DNA of 44,801 nt from an uncultured Roseburia sp. (GCA_947174805.1 CAMWKH010000027.1:1-44801), one strand, 5' to 3'. Positions 35,061 through 44,066 are shown, numbered from the stretch's first letter. The notes: generated from the sequence alone by a model not told the origin. Numbers and translations: made by a program.

Positions 35061-35740
35061 TACCTCCGCTTCTCGTCCCTGACAATACGCCCATCTTCAA
35101 CTGTAATGATACGCTCTGCTTCCAGGGCCGCCTTTTCGTCATGGGTAATCAGCAGAATCGTCTGCCCCAGGTTGCGGTTGGAGAGCTTTAACATGTCGAT
35201 GATATCTCTGGAATTTTTCTGGTCCAGATTCCCGGTGGGCTCGTCTGCCAAAAGCAGAGCCGGGCGGTAGATTAATGAACGCGCAATGGCTGCCCTTTGC
35301 TGCTGTCCGCCGGACAACTGGTTTGGCAAAGCCTCCAGCTTCTCAGCTATGCCAAGAGAATTCACCACCTTGTCAAAATATTCCTGATTGGGCTTTTTCT
35401 TGTCAAGGGCAAGGGGCATAAGAATATTTTTCCCCACGGTGAGGGTGGGAATCAGGTTATAAAACTGATATACAAGCCCCACCTTTCTGCGGCGGAAAAT
35501 TGCTGACTGCGTCTGGTTCAGTTTGGAAAGGTCTGTCCCGTCTACCATAACTTTTCCTTCTGTGGGCTTATCCACACTGCCAAGGATATGCAGCAGAGTG
35601 GACTTGCCGCTGCCAGATGCTCCCACAATCGCCACAAATTCACCTTTGTTCACTGACAGGTCTATCCCATTAAGGGCTGTCACCTGATTTTGGCCAGAGC
35701 CGTATACCTTCCTGACTCCCTCACATTTCAAAATCTCCAT
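35060..35740 (-). CDS. ABC transporter ATP-binding protein (MacB/LolD type)
   Basis: Protein of 226 residues with all ATPase motifs: Walker A GASGSGKST near residue 40, Q-loop VYQFYNLIP, signature LSGGQQQRAAIARSL near 142, Walker B LLLADEPTGNLD and H-loop LITHD. The length and the PTGNLD form match the LolD/MacB/FtsE group that works with FtsX-type permeases. It lies directly before its permease and after the two-component genes. Confidence 0.95.
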   Translation of the reverse strand: MEILKCEGVRKVYGSGQNQVTALNGIDLSVNKGEFVAIVGASGSGKSTLLHILGSVDKPTEGKVMVDGTDLSKLNQTQSAIFRRRKVGLVYQFYNLIPTLTVGKNILMPLALDKKKPNQEYFDKVVNSLGIAEKLEALPNQLSGGQQQRAAIARSLIYRPALLLADEPTGNLDQKNSRDIIDMLKLSNRNLGQTILLITHDEKAALEAERIITVEDGRIVRDEKRR

Positions 35741-35850
35741 TCTGATTTTCTCCTTTCATCTACATGGCTGTTTCTGTGGTATTTCTGTTCTCCATAAACA
35801 CGAAGCCCACAGCTTTTACAATAAACAGTATAGCAAATGAAAATTACAAC

Positions 35851-37113
35851 TCAGTGACTGTAGAAGCGAACTTCAAAAAGAGCTCCGCCGCCAGGCTTAT
35901 TTTTTGCCTGTATAGTTCCGTTCTGACGCTCGATCATCTCTTTTGCCAGAGCAAGTCCAATCCCGATGCCGCCCTCACTTGCATTTTTCCCTCGATAAAA
36001 CCGTTCAAAGAGATGGGGCATGTCTTCTTTTGCAAACCCTTCGCCATCATCCCAGATCAAAATTTCTGTATAGAGTGGATTTTGTGCATAGGAACAATGT
36101 ACCATCCCCCCGGGACTGTGCTCCATACAGTTTTTCATCAGGTTCATCATCGCCTCCATGGTCCAGTCCAGGTCTGCAATGACCAGCATCTCACCCAGCT
36201 CCGGTATATCCATCGAAGTGCTGGAACAAAAAAACAGTTCCTGCAGGTTATCCGCCGCAAGGACAAGAAGGGTAAAAACATCTACCTCATCCCTCTGTAA
36301 ATGTAATGTCCCGGCATCAATCCGGGATAAGACCAACAGTGCCTCCTCCAGGTGGGTCAGCCGTAAAAGCTGTTTTCTCACCTTCTTTAGATGCCTGCCG
36401 TGAATACTTTCAACTTCCATAGCATGGGCATCCATAAGGCCCGCTGCCCTGCAGTCTGAGCAGAATGCAGGTTTATCTGCAGTGCTTTGCTCCATCATCT
36501 GAACAGAAAGGGAAATGGCAGTGATGGGGGTTTTTAACTGATGGGCAATATTGGACAGATTTTCCGCAAAGCCATTTTTTGCCTGCACCGCCCCGTCCCT
36601 CGTCTGATAGAGAAATGTAACCGTCTTATATATTTCATCTTCCAGTTTTGAAAATTCATCCTCCCCGGTAGTGGAAAGGATTACCGCCTTCCCGGTATTT
36701 ACCTGTTCCAGATACTCCGCTAATGCCCGGATACGCATGGTTTGCATTTTATTCCGATACAAAAAAGTAAATGTAAAAATCAAAACCCCTGTCATAAACC
36801 CTATTGCTGCAAATAGGACACTTTCCCCACAACCGGAACCTGAAAAATCCGATATACGGTATCCCAGTGCAGATAACACATCATCTTCCACCACGCCGTC
36901 AGGATTCCCCATTGTATATTCTTTTAATGCGGCAGATATTATTTTTTTTGCTGCCGGCTCCTGCTCCACCACTTCACAGCAAACCACATTTAACAGCTCA
37001 AACTGGCGCCGGCTGTAATGATAAGAGACAAGCAGGACAGAGACAGCGGAGGCAATCAGGCTAATGGATAATACAAATCCAAGGGTGCAGCACATATTTT
37101 TCTGTTCGTTCAT
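35851..37113 (-). CDS. Sensor histidine kinase of the exporter module
   Basis: Protein of 420 residues. The ATG at 37113 overlaps the regulator stop (ATGA), a better start than one 48 nt upstream. Two membrane segments (about 8-30 and 105-130) enclose an extracytoplasmic loop of about 75 residues. A HisKA domain (NIAHQLKTPITAISLS) follows, then HATPase (NLMKNCMEHSPGG, DDGEGF, GIGLALAKEM). The loop is larger than in intramembrane BceS-type kinases, so sensing may be direct. It pairs with the regulator upstream and likely controls the ABC exporter downstream. Confidence 0.9.
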   Translation of the reverse strand: MNEQKNMCCTLGFVLSISLIASAVSVLLVSYHYSRRQFELLNVVCCEVVEQEPAAKKIISAALKEYTMGNPDGVVEDDVLSALGYRISDFSGSGCGESVLFAAIGFMTGVLIFTFTFLYRNKMQTMRIRALAEYLEQVNTGKAVILSTTGEDEFSKLEDEIYKTVTFLYQTRDGAVQAKNGFAENLSNIAHQLKTPITAISLSVQMMEQSTADKPAFCSDCRAAGLMDAHAMEVESIHGRHLKKVRKQLLRLTHLEEALLVLSRIDAGTLHLQRDEVDVFTLLVLAADNLQELFFCSSTSMDIPELGEMLVIADLDWTMEAMMNLMKNCMEHSPGGMVHCSYAQNPLYTEILIWDDGEGFAKEDMPHLFERFYRGKNASEGGIGIGLALAKEMIERQNGTIQAKNKPGGGALFEVRFYSH

Positions 37114-37781
37114 ATGGTATCCTCCATGCGATAGCCTACACTTCTGACGGTTTTCAGACACTTTGGCTGGAAAAGCTTATCCCTCAGCCGTTTCATGGTA
37201 ACTGTCAATGTATTATTGTTTACATAATTTCCATTTACATCCCATACCTGCTCCAAAATCTTTTCTCTGGTCACGGTTTTTCCCTTGTTCTGCATCAGGT
37301 ACAAAAGCAGCTGATATTCCACTTCACTTAAGGGAATTTCCTCCGAATGAAAAGAAACGGTATGACGTCTTATATCAATCATAATTCCGTCGCAGGATAA
37401 GTATTGTTCTGCCACGTTACCGGACCTGCGCAATAATGCCAGAATCCGTGAATACAATACCTCCAACTCAAAGGGCTTCACCACATAATCATCTGCGCCG
37501 TTCTTAAAACCCGAAACAATATCTGCACAGTCTCCACGAACCGTAAGAAAAATAATGGGCAGTTCCTTCCAGTTACTGCGAATCCACTGACACAGACTGT
37601 CTCCGTGGCCGTCGGGCATATTCCAGTCTAATAAAACAAAGGTTGGAACATGCTCTTTTAATATTTTCCTGGCCTGTGCAAGTGTTACACAGATGGTTAC
37701 CTTAAAGTTTTTCTGTTCCAAATATTCTTTTACAGCCAATGCAATATTGGGATCATCCTCAATATAATATATCTCCACCAC
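37110..37781 (-). CDS. OmpR-family response regulator of the exporter module
   Basis: Protein of 223 residues. Receiver with YIEDDPN at the start, phosphoacceptor in FVLLDWNMPDG and Lys in YVVKPFELE; the winged helix ends TVRSVGYRMED. It is first of the regulator-kinase-ATPase-permease series on the minus strand, all with short or overlapping junctions apart from a 110-nt gap before the ATPase gene that may hold a regulated promoter. Confidence 0.92.
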   Translation of the reverse strand: MVEIYYIEDDPNIALAVKEYLEQKNFKVTICVTLAQARKILKEHVPTFVLLDWNMPDGHGDSLCQWIRSNWKELPIIFLTVRGDCADIVSGFKNGADDYVVKPFELEVLYSRILALLRRSGNVAEQYLSCDGIMIDIRRHTVSFHSEEIPLSEVEYQLLLYLMQNKGKTVTREKILEQVWDVNGNYVNNNTLTVTMKRLRDKLFQPKCLKTVRSVGYRMEDTI

Positions 37782-37860
37782 AGTTAATTTCCACCTTCCC
37801 CAGTCATTTCGTTTTTATGAGAACTTCCTAAAATAGCAAATACAATTCTTTCACTTATCA

Positions 37861-38499
37861 TCATTTCTCCCCGTTAGAAATAGAACAATACAGCATCTGA
37901 AAGCCATACTCTAAAAACTGGATTTTGGAAAATCCCATTGTTCTTTTAATATATTCCTCTTTATTTGCCGCAAGCTGAATAATCCCGGACAGCATACCCC
38001 AAAAATTAAAAATAGTCGGCATAATTTCCAAATTATGGCGAAAATCACCTTTCTCCATTCCAGATATTAAGAACTCCTTTATCTTTTCGTTGATATCTTC
38101 CCCTATTTGAAAAGTTTCTTTCTCTTCAGGCAGATAATCCTGACCCTCAAAATCAATATTGATTTTATCCAATACCATTTTGAAGTAATATGGAAATTCT
38201 TCTTGGTAGTGAATTAGCCCACGACAAATAAAATAGTATCTTTCTTCTGTGGTTTCCTGCTGCTCTAATGCAGAAGCTATATAATTGTAAAGTTTTTTCA
38301 TGCTATCCAGCACTAAAATACCAACAATTTCATCTTTGTTCTCAAAATACACATATAAAGTGGCTTTGCTATATCCGGCTGCCTTTGCTATATCGTCCAT
38401 AGATGTTGCCGCGATACCTCTTTCCATAAACAGTACCGATGCCGCAGAAGCAATTTTTTCCCGGTGTACGCTTTTTGGCTCTTTTTTTCTCCGTCCCAT
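37861..38499 (-). CDS. TetR-family transcription regulator
   Basis: Protein of 212 residues. The N-terminal helix-turn-helix is typical of the family: SMDDIAKAAGYSKATLYVYF around residue 33-52. The remainder is a helical ligand-binding domain. It precedes the exporter module's regulator by 79 nt on the same strand, so it may affect that module as well as itself. A palindrome lies at its own predicted transcription start (38517-38533), suggesting self-repression. Confidence 0.92.
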   Translation of the reverse strand: MGRRKKEPKSVHREKIASAASVLFMERGIAATSMDDIAKAAGYSKATLYVYFENKDEIVGILVLDSMKKLYNYIASALEQQETTEERYYFICRGLIHYQEEFPYYFKMVLDKINIDFEGQDYLPEEKETFQIGEDINEKIKEFLISGMEKGDFRHNLEIMPTIFNFWGMLSGIIQLAANKEEYIKRTMGFSKIQFLEYGFQMLYCSISNGEK

Positions 38500-38516
38500 T
38501 TCCTGTCTCCTTTTAA

Positions 38517-38561
38517 TTGAACTTAGAGTTTAATCATAGTGATTTCATGGCACTCTGTCAA
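38517..38561 (-). promoter_or_regulatory. TetR gene promoter with overlapping operator-like palindrome
   Basis: On the minus strand TTGACA (38556-38561), 17 nt spacer and TATGAT (38533-38538). From 38517 to 38533 lies TTGAACTTAGAGTTTAA, an inverted repeat of the form TTnAACTnnnAGTTnAA around the predicted start site. It is a good place for the TetR protein to bind and block its own gene. Confidence 0.65.
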
Positions 38562-38595
38562 CTGTTATTTGTTCCTACTGGGTAACATGAGGGCA

Positions 38596-38643
38596 TAAAA
38601 AGCGGCGTTCCTGTTCTCCCATGCAGGGATAGAGAAACGCCGC
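38596..38643 (-). terminator. Terminator after the Ntn-hydrolase gene
   Basis: GCGGCGTT (38602-38609) pairs with AACGCCGC (38636-38643), followed on the minus strand by TTTTTATG. It lies about 85 nt beyond the stop of 38729-39799. The inner loop can also pair partly (CCCTGCATGGGAG). Confidence 0.75.
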
Positions 38644-38728
38644 GTCTGCATCATATTCCGTTTTCTTTTTTCATACTGTGCTGGTATTGGGGTTTGCAGG
38701 ATTCCGGGGCATATCAAGGTTTTTTGAG

Positions 38729-39799
38729 CTAATCAACCATATTCATTCTAAAATCTATGATATTATTTTCATTTCTATGCGCCCATATTTTTCCTGACAT
38801 ATCTGTTAAATTATAAATAACAGACCATTGTAATTTATCAAAACCATCTTCTTCATAAACTCCTACTTCATTTAGCAAGTGAATCGTATCATTCGTATTA
38901 AGTGAATTGTTACTGTCTTCTATTTTATTTACAACTTTATCATATCGCTGGAATTCCGTGAATCCTTCACCAATATTCAAATCATTGTATGCAACAAAAT
39001 TAGAAGCAGCTTGATATTCTTTATCCGTTTCAACAACCTGTAAATCATGATCATAATATTCTACAATTACCGATTTCCCTGTGCTGTCTGCTATCAAATA
39101 ATGGCAGTAAATATCTCCGGAAAAATAGATATTATAATTTTTTAATAATTCTATTGCTTCATCAACATTGGAAGCCTTGTCCAAAACTAATCTTATAGCC
39201 GTTGTTGTATTAAGTGTTACTTTATTTTCATCTTTTCTAATTTGTACTTCTGGAACTGCAAGTAAAGCTATTGCCACACCTTTTTCATTCATTCCATCAA
39301 AGGGAAGATAAGGCCCAGCCAGCGTTAAAAAATTATTAAAACTGACACCATCCGTTGGTAAATTATCTTCTGAATAACCGGCAAAAGATAAATTTACAGT
39401 AGATACAGATGCATATCCATCTGGGGGATTTGTATATAATTGCATTGATGGTGCATAAGTAAAATCAAAGTTTCTGGCAAAAATAATATCTCCATTTTCA
39501 TTTTTTGTTACAAAAGCAGTACATCCACTCTCTGTAACATTAAATTTAATTGGAATGCCTTTCAATAATCTTTTCGTAACAAATTCTTCTATGTCTTTAT
39601 CACTTGCAGCACCTTGTTCTAAAAAGTCATCAAAACCATAATCACCATAATAAGTCATTCTATACATTCCATAGTTATCAATTTGTTTTATCGTTTTTAA
39701 AGTTTTAAGTTCATTAACAAATAAAACAAATAACATAATGATGATACAAGCCAATAAGGATAAAACAATAATCAGACTTATCTTTCGTTTCTTTTTCAT
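38729..39799 (-). CDS. Membrane-anchored N-terminal-nucleophile amide hydrolase (choloylglycine hydrolase superfamily)
   Basis: Protein of 356 residues from the ATG at 39799. One membrane segment (about 8-28) is followed by a helical part, then the Ntn domain beginning at Cys93 in ESGCTAFVT. RNFDFTYAP follows about 17 residues later, the Arg/Asp pair of the family. Bile salt hydrolases and penicillin V acylases are near relatives, but the N-terminal extension and anchor match the linear amide C-N hydrolase group (acid ceramidase-like). Self-cleavage before Cys93 would free the catalytic domain outside the cell; this is inference. Substrate unknown. Its own promoter is at 39850-39878. Confidence 0.82.
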   Translation of the reverse strand: MKKKRKISLIIVLSLLACIIIMLFVLFVNELKTLKTIKQIDNYGMYRMTYYGDYGFDDFLEQGAASDKDIEEFVTKRLLKGIPIKFNVTESGCTAFVTKNENGDIIFARNFDFTYAPSMQLYTNPPDGYASVSTVNLSFAGYSEDNLPTDGVSFNNFLTLAGPYLPFDGMNEKGVAIALLAVPEVQIRKDENKVTLNTTTAIRLVLDKASNVDEAIELLKNYNIYFSGDIYCHYLIADSTGKSVIVEYYDHDLQVVETDKEYQAASNFVAYNDLNIGEGFTEFQRYDKVVNKIEDSNNSLNTNDTIHLLNEVGVYEEDGFDKLQWSVIYNLTDMSGKIWAHRNENNIIDFRMNMVD

Positions 39800-39849
39800 A
39801 TACCACACCCCTGCAAATACCCGCTCTCTCGACCTGATTTTATTCCTCC

Positions 39850-39878
39850 ATTATACACGGAACCATAGATTTTTTCAA
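39850..39878 (-). promoter_or_regulatory. Promoter of the Ntn-hydrolase gene
   Basis: TTGAAA (39873-39878), 17 nt spacer and perfect TATAAT (39850-39855) on the minus strand, about 50 nt before the start codon at 39799. Confidence 0.75.
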
Positions 39879-39993
39879 TGATTAGCTTATCCCCGCTCCT
39901 GCTTATATCTTCAAATCCAGCTTTACACCAACTTATCCTTTCCGAGATTGGAAATCAGACAGCACAACGCCGATAGCGCCGGACAGTAAAAAC

Positions 39994-40527
39994 CTATTTC
40001 TGCTTTATCTCCTGAATAAAATTATGAATCACTCGTTTCTTCATCATCAGAGCAACACCCATTCCAACGAGAACTACTGCCGCCACACTCACAATCAACG
40101 GATGATAATTCTCACAAAAAACAGTCAAAAATTTAGTTACATCATCATTTATTGGTGCATTCCCCTGTAAATAAGCAAACGGGATGATTACCCATGCAAG
40201 CATTGAAACGATCGGGATAAGAACAAACACATAAGAAAAAATTCGATAGAATACTTTTGTACTATCCTTTTGGTACAACAAAATGTATAAGTAAGAAATA
40301 ATTAACGGAAATAAAGCACCGTTTGCATTCATACACATATCTGATAAATTCGTGTAACCGCCGCCAACTGCACTCACATGGGCTGTAAATATACTAAAAT
40401 CTGTTATTGTTCCTCCTACTGACAGTATCACTATCATATGACCAATTTCATGCAAAAGAATATATAAAAAAATTCCAATTCCTGCTGACAACAAAATATA
40501 TCCTATACTTTTGATTTTTTTATTCAT
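39994..40527 (-). CDS. M50-like membrane metallopeptidase
   Basis: Protein of 177 residues with about five membrane segments. The zinc-binding motif HEIGH lies within the first helix (LLHEIGHMIVILSVGG, near residue 26), as in site-2-protease relatives. It is shorter than typical S2P enzymes (about 350 residues) and lacks a visible PDZ domain. A second DG-type motif is not obvious, so activity is uncertain. It is at the end of the acetyltransferase operon, 57 nt after the preceding GNAT gene. Confidence 0.75.
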   Translation of the reverse strand: MNKKIKSIGYILLSAGIGIFLYILLHEIGHMIVILSVGGTITDFSIFTAHVSAVGGGYTNLSDMCMNANGALFPLIISYLYILLYQKDSTKVFYRIFSYVFVLIPIVSMLAWVIIPFAYLQGNAPINDDVTKFLTVFCENYHPLIVSVAAVVLVGMGVALMMKKRVIHNFIQEIKQK

Positions 40528-40584
40528 TGATTCCCACTTTCACAATCCCGGCTTTTTATATGCACTTTCCGTTAAAAAGAATTT

Positions 40585-41106
40585 TCACTTTAATTTTTTC
40601 CATTCTTCACGGGTTATGGCATATGCATATGAGATACCGTTCTTTTCATCCGGATATTCTTTTACTTTCTTCATACCGTTTGCAACTGCGGTAGAATAAG
40701 ACCCTACATTTGTATATTTCATGTAGGAATAGATTGTATCATACTGGGTGTTACGAAACACCCAATCTCTTACTGCACCAGCTGCTTCTTTTGCAAATCC
40801 TCTTCGCCAATATTTTTTGTGAATGTGGTATCCAATCTCTGGAAGCATTTCGTTATCTATATTCTGTATGGTAATACCACAATCTCCAATAAATTCTCCG
40901 CTTTCTTTTCGCACAACTGCCCAAAGACCAAATCCATACCTTTCGTAATTCTCTAAATTCCATGCAATCCACTCTTTTGTTCTTTGTTCGTCAAAGGGAG
41001 CAGGATAATGCTGCATAGTTTCCGGATCAGAAACGATTTCAAATAATGCATTAAAATCATCACGATTGTATTCTCTTAAAATAAGCCTTTCTGTTTCAAT
41101 TACCAT
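40585..41106 (-). CDS. GNAT acetyltransferase (RimJ/RimL type)
   Basis: Protein of 173 residues from the ATG at 41106, chosen because the RimJ/RimL opening ETERLILREYNRDD follows directly. The acetyl-CoA binding region is visible as RRGFAKEAAGAV near residue 105, and the C-terminus ends with NVGSYSTAVANGMKKV, typical of this subfamily. The start overlaps the end of the previous GNAT gene by 11 nt. Substrate could be a protein N-terminus, a small amine or an antibiotic; this is not decidable. Confidence 0.9.
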   Translation of the reverse strand: MVIETERLILREYNRDDFNALFEIVSDPETMQHYPAPFDEQRTKEWIAWNLENYERYGFGLWAVVRKESGEFIGDCGITIQNIDNEMLPEIGYHIHKKYWRRGFAKEAAGAVRDWVFRNTQYDTIYSYMKYTNVGSYSTAVANGMKKVKEYPDEKNGISYAYAITREEWKKLK

Positions 41107-41962
41107 TTTGTTTCTTCGCATCCTGTACCAGTAAATCCAAGGTATGAAATGCAATTCCCTGTCTGCGGTATTCCGGCGCCGTATACATATTCATAATATA
41201 AGCCTTTTTACCAGTTGGATTATGGTAGGTAGGCATAACCTGATAAAAACTCACGCCCCCTGCTCCAATAAACTTTTCGTTATCATATACTAGATATGCA
41301 ATATGCTCAAAGTTTTTCAAAGCCCGGTTATAATATGCATAAGATTCTTGCTCCACTACATTCATATCCTCATCATCTGACAACTTATTTGCTGCACGAA
41401 GGACAATAATTCTTGTTCTTACCAGTTCTTCAATATCTCCCAATGCTGCTTTTCTATATATAAATTTTCCTAATCTTCCATCATAATCAATATCTGCCGA
41501 GATTTTATGAAGTTCCTTTTCCATAATCTCATACGCAAGTATCACTTCATTATTTACCGGATAACGCTCATGCTTTACAGTAGCAAATCCCAGCTTTTCA
41601 TAAAGTGCTGCCGCAGGCAATGAGGCATCCAGGTATGCCTTATGGTATTTTTTGCTAATCTGAGCTTCAATATTTTTCATAATGAATGTGCCATAACCCT
41701 TTTTCTGGTATCTCGGCAATACATATACCCTTGTAATGTGATTGTCTGCAAAACAACCTGTTGCTACGATATTTCCATCTATCTTCAGCACGCTTACATA
41801 ACCATTTTTAATATCCTTTTCTATAGAATCCCCGCTGTGAAGCTCACAGAAAAAGTCAACTACTTCCCTTGGATAATACTTTGGGTATATTGATTTTATG
41901 GTGTGCTGCACGACATCGTACACAGCCTTCAAATCTTCTATTGTTGCTAATTCATATTCCAT
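41096..41962 (-). CDS. Tandem GNAT protein with incomplete second domain
   Basis: Protein of 288 residues from the ATG at 41962 (GGAGA upstream). Residues 1-145 are a complete GNAT domain with VYVLPRYQKKGYGTFIMKNI and an end near LYEKLGFATV. The second domain starts near residue 165 (FIYRKAALGDIEELV), has the acetyl-CoA loop MYTAPEYRRQGIA, and ends about 20 residues later without the last strands and the YEKxGF part. The C-terminus is thus cut, and the next GNAT gene begins within its final codons. This may be a deletion-fusion product. Confidence 0.82.
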   Translation of the reverse strand: MEYELATIEDLKAVYDVVQHTIKSIYPKYYPREVVDFFCELHSGDSIEKDIKNGYVSVLKIDGNIVATGCFADNHITRVYVLPRYQKKGYGTFIMKNIEAQISKKYHKAYLDASLPAAALYEKLGFATVKHERYPVNNEVILAYEIMEKELHKISADIDYDGRLGKFIYRKAALGDIEELVRTRIIVLRAANKLSDDEDMNVVEQESYAYYNRALKNFEHIAYLVYDNEKFIGAGGVSFYQVMPTYHNPTGKKAYIMNMYTAPEYRRQGIAFHTLDLLVQDAKKQNGN

Positions 41963-41978
41963 AATCTTTCTCCAAATC

Positions 41979-42422
41979 TTATAGATCAATCCACTGGATA
42001 AAAGCCGTCTTATCCGAACTGTTATACCCTGCTCTTCGGTAGAAGTTTAATGTACTTTCTTCCTTTGAACCTGTAAGCAGCATCATCTTGTAACAATGAT
42101 TCTCTTCTGCAATCTTCTTAGCAAAATTTAGACACTCGGAAGCATAACCTTTCTTTCGATACTCCCCATGCGTTACCACATTTTCAACAAATGCATATGG
42201 GCGAACATTTCTTGTAAGGTTTGGGATAATCACACATACGCAGGATGCTACAATCTTACCATCCACTTCAACAACAATCAGATGATGATTTGCATCATTT
42301 ATAATATTTTCCCATGTGTCTTGTAAATGCTCTGTATTTTCTGGAACGCTGTCCTCGTGTAAATACAGATATAAATGCAGTATTTCAGTTAAATCGTTTT
42401 TATTTGCTTCTCTGATTGTCAT
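41979..42422 (-). CDS. GNAT acetyltransferase
   Basis: Protein of 147 residues from the ATG at 42422, chosen because the GNAT opening MTIREANKNDL starts there. The acetyl-CoA loop is VVTHGEYRKKGYASECL near residue 80 and the end has LNFYRRAGY. It lies between the carbamoyltransferase gene and the tandem GNAT gene, with short gaps, so it is part of one operon. Substrate unknown. Confidence 0.9.
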   Translation of the reverse strand: MTIREANKNDLTEILHLYLYLHEDSVPENTEHLQDTWENIINDANHHLIVVEVDGKIVASCVCVIIPNLTRNVRPYAFVENVVTHGEYRKKGYASECLNFAKKIAEENHCYKMMLLTGSKEESTLNFYRRAGYNSSDKTAFIQWIDL

Positions 42423-42454
42423 ATATCCAAAACATCTCCTTGTGGAAAATTCAT

Positions 42455-43297
42455 CTATAACTGCTGATCCAACAAATAACACAAAATTGCCTGCTGTACC
42501 GGAACCAAATCTTTCTTGAACCCGTAACCCACAAAGTAATCACTATTTATTACATCCTGTGAAACCTCCTCTCCTCTAAAGAAAGGCGGACACGGATTCA
42601 AAACCGCTCCCCGATTTGCCTTTTCCATATGTTGGAAGGTAATTTGATACTCCTTAAAATCTTCCTTCGCCTTGTCCGGTATAGAGTCTGTACATATAAT
42701 GTCTTTGCCTAAAATTGCATCATCAATGTTTGTATGAAACTTAATATTATCCAACTCATATCCAAGGGGACAACATTGCTCTAACTCAAATCCTATTAAT
42801 TCAGATGCCGCTTTCCATGAATTCCCGATATTGCCTTTTGCCCCCACAAATAAAAATTTCTTCTTTTCCAGATCCTTATAAATCTTTGACAATGCATACA
42901 AGTCTGTAATAATTTCACAGGGATGATTTTCTGAAGTCATCGCATTAATCACAGGAATCCCCCCATGTTCCGCCATACTTTTTACAACCTCAATATCGCT
43001 GTGGCGTACCACAACAGCATCCACCCAGTTCTCCAAATATCCTATTACATCTTCTATCTTCTCTTTTTTATCCAGTGCTGACGGTGGAAAAAGAATTGTA
43101 TTCCCTCCCAAATCCTGAATCCCTTTTTCAAACGTTACTCTTGTACGGATGCTGCTCTCCGGAAAGAATAATACAACACTCTTTCCTTCTAACGGTTTTG
43201 CTTGACCTGCAGCTTTCACAAGCTTGTCTGCTCGTTTGAATATTTCATATATTTCTTCTTTAGAAAAATCATTTATAAAAATAAGTTTTTTACTCAT
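42455..43297 (-). CDS. Ornithine/aspartate carbamoyltransferase-like protein
   Basis: Protein of 280 residues, a little short for the family (305-335). The carbamoyl-phosphate loop is present as SSIRTR (48-53) and the second site as HPCE (125-128) where HPxQ is usual. The amino-acid binding part is NPCPPFFRGEEV (234-245), unlike both HCLP of ornithine and HPLPR of aspartate enzymes. It is therefore probably a specialised transcarbamylase with a different acceptor. Its start overlaps the upstream GNAT gene by 8 nt, and three other GNAT genes follow, unlike an arginine or pyrimidine operon. Confidence 0.82.
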   Translation of the reverse strand: MSKKLIFINDFSKEEIYEIFKRADKLVKAAGQAKPLEGKSVVLFFPESSIRTRVTFEKGIQDLGGNTILFPPSALDKKEKIEDVIGYLENWVDAVVVRHSDIEVVKSMAEHGGIPVINAMTSENHPCEIITDLYALSKIYKDLEKKKFLFVGAKGNIGNSWKAASELIGFELEQCCPLGYELDNIKFHTNIDDAILGKDIICTDSIPDKAKEDFKEYQITFQHMEKANRGAVLNPCPPFFRGEEVSQDVINSDYFVGYGFKKDLVPVQQAILCYLLDQQL

Positions 43298-44066
43298 GCT
43301 TTTGGCTCCTTATTACAAGTTTATCCTTTACCTCGTACGCTGCATATTCATGACTAAAATGATATCCCAACTTTTCTGCTAAAGCCACTGACCATTTATT
43401 TTGCGCATCCCAGCTAGGATATAAGCCTTTCTTTAAACACTCCAGAATCAGCTTTGCACCACACACATATGCCAATCCTTTTCTTCGATGATCTTCCCTT
43501 GTGTCAATTTCTATTTCTATACCTTTATCGTATGTACTATAAGATGAGGCACCAGCTACCAATTCTCCATCCTTTAAAACAGCTGCACCCAACCCCAACT
43601 CATTATAGGTATTATAATCCTTATACTGGGATACCAAATCATTCGCCCAGCCATTTTCCCGGCACATATGATATTCTGCATCTCCTATTACCTTTAGTTC
43701 ATAACCAACCGGCAGGCTAACTACTGCCTGCTTCAATTTTTCCACATCAAATATATCCGTTTCTTTCTTAATTGCATACCTTATCACTTTCTTCGCTTTT
43801 TCCCCGTAACACTTCTCAATCAAATCACCCCACATGGCATTCTGTGGAACCATGATAATAAAGTCCTGTCTGCAGCTTTCAGGTTTAAATCGAATTAATT
43901 CCTCACTTGGATTTCCAGCGAAAAATGCAAAATCTCCTAATATTGCCATTGCAGCATCCCCGGACAAATTAGTGTGTATTTCTCCCATTATCCCTCCCAA
44001 ACATGACCATATCATTGTTTCATCCCAATTTTCAAATAATTTATTTATATTCTCTTTCACATCCAT
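43290..44066 (-). CDS. GNAT acetyltransferase of the larger (ZmaR/YdfB-like) type
   Basis: Protein of 258 residues. The N-terminal 110 residues are a helper domain (GGIMGEIHTNLSGD, then RYAIKKETD), and the C-terminal GNAT core begins about residue 130 with the acetyl-CoA loop IDTREDHRRKGLAYVCGAKL near 200. Length and layout resemble the family that includes a zwittermicin A resistance acetyltransferase; that link is tentative. GGAGG precedes the ATG. First gene of the operon with a clear promoter upstream. Confidence 0.85.
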   Translation of the reverse strand: MDVKENINKLFENWDETMIWSCLGGIMGEIHTNLSGDAAMAILGDFAFFAGNPSEELIRFKPESCRQDFIIMVPQNAMWGDLIEKCYGEKAKKVIRYAIKKETDIFDVEKLKQAVVSLPVGYELKVIGDAEYHMCRENGWANDLVSQYKDYNTYNELGLGAAVLKDGELVAGASSYSTYDKGIEIEIDTREDHRRKGLAYVCGAKLILECLKKGLYPSWDAQNKWSVALAEKLGYHFSHEYAAYEVKDKLVIRSQKHE

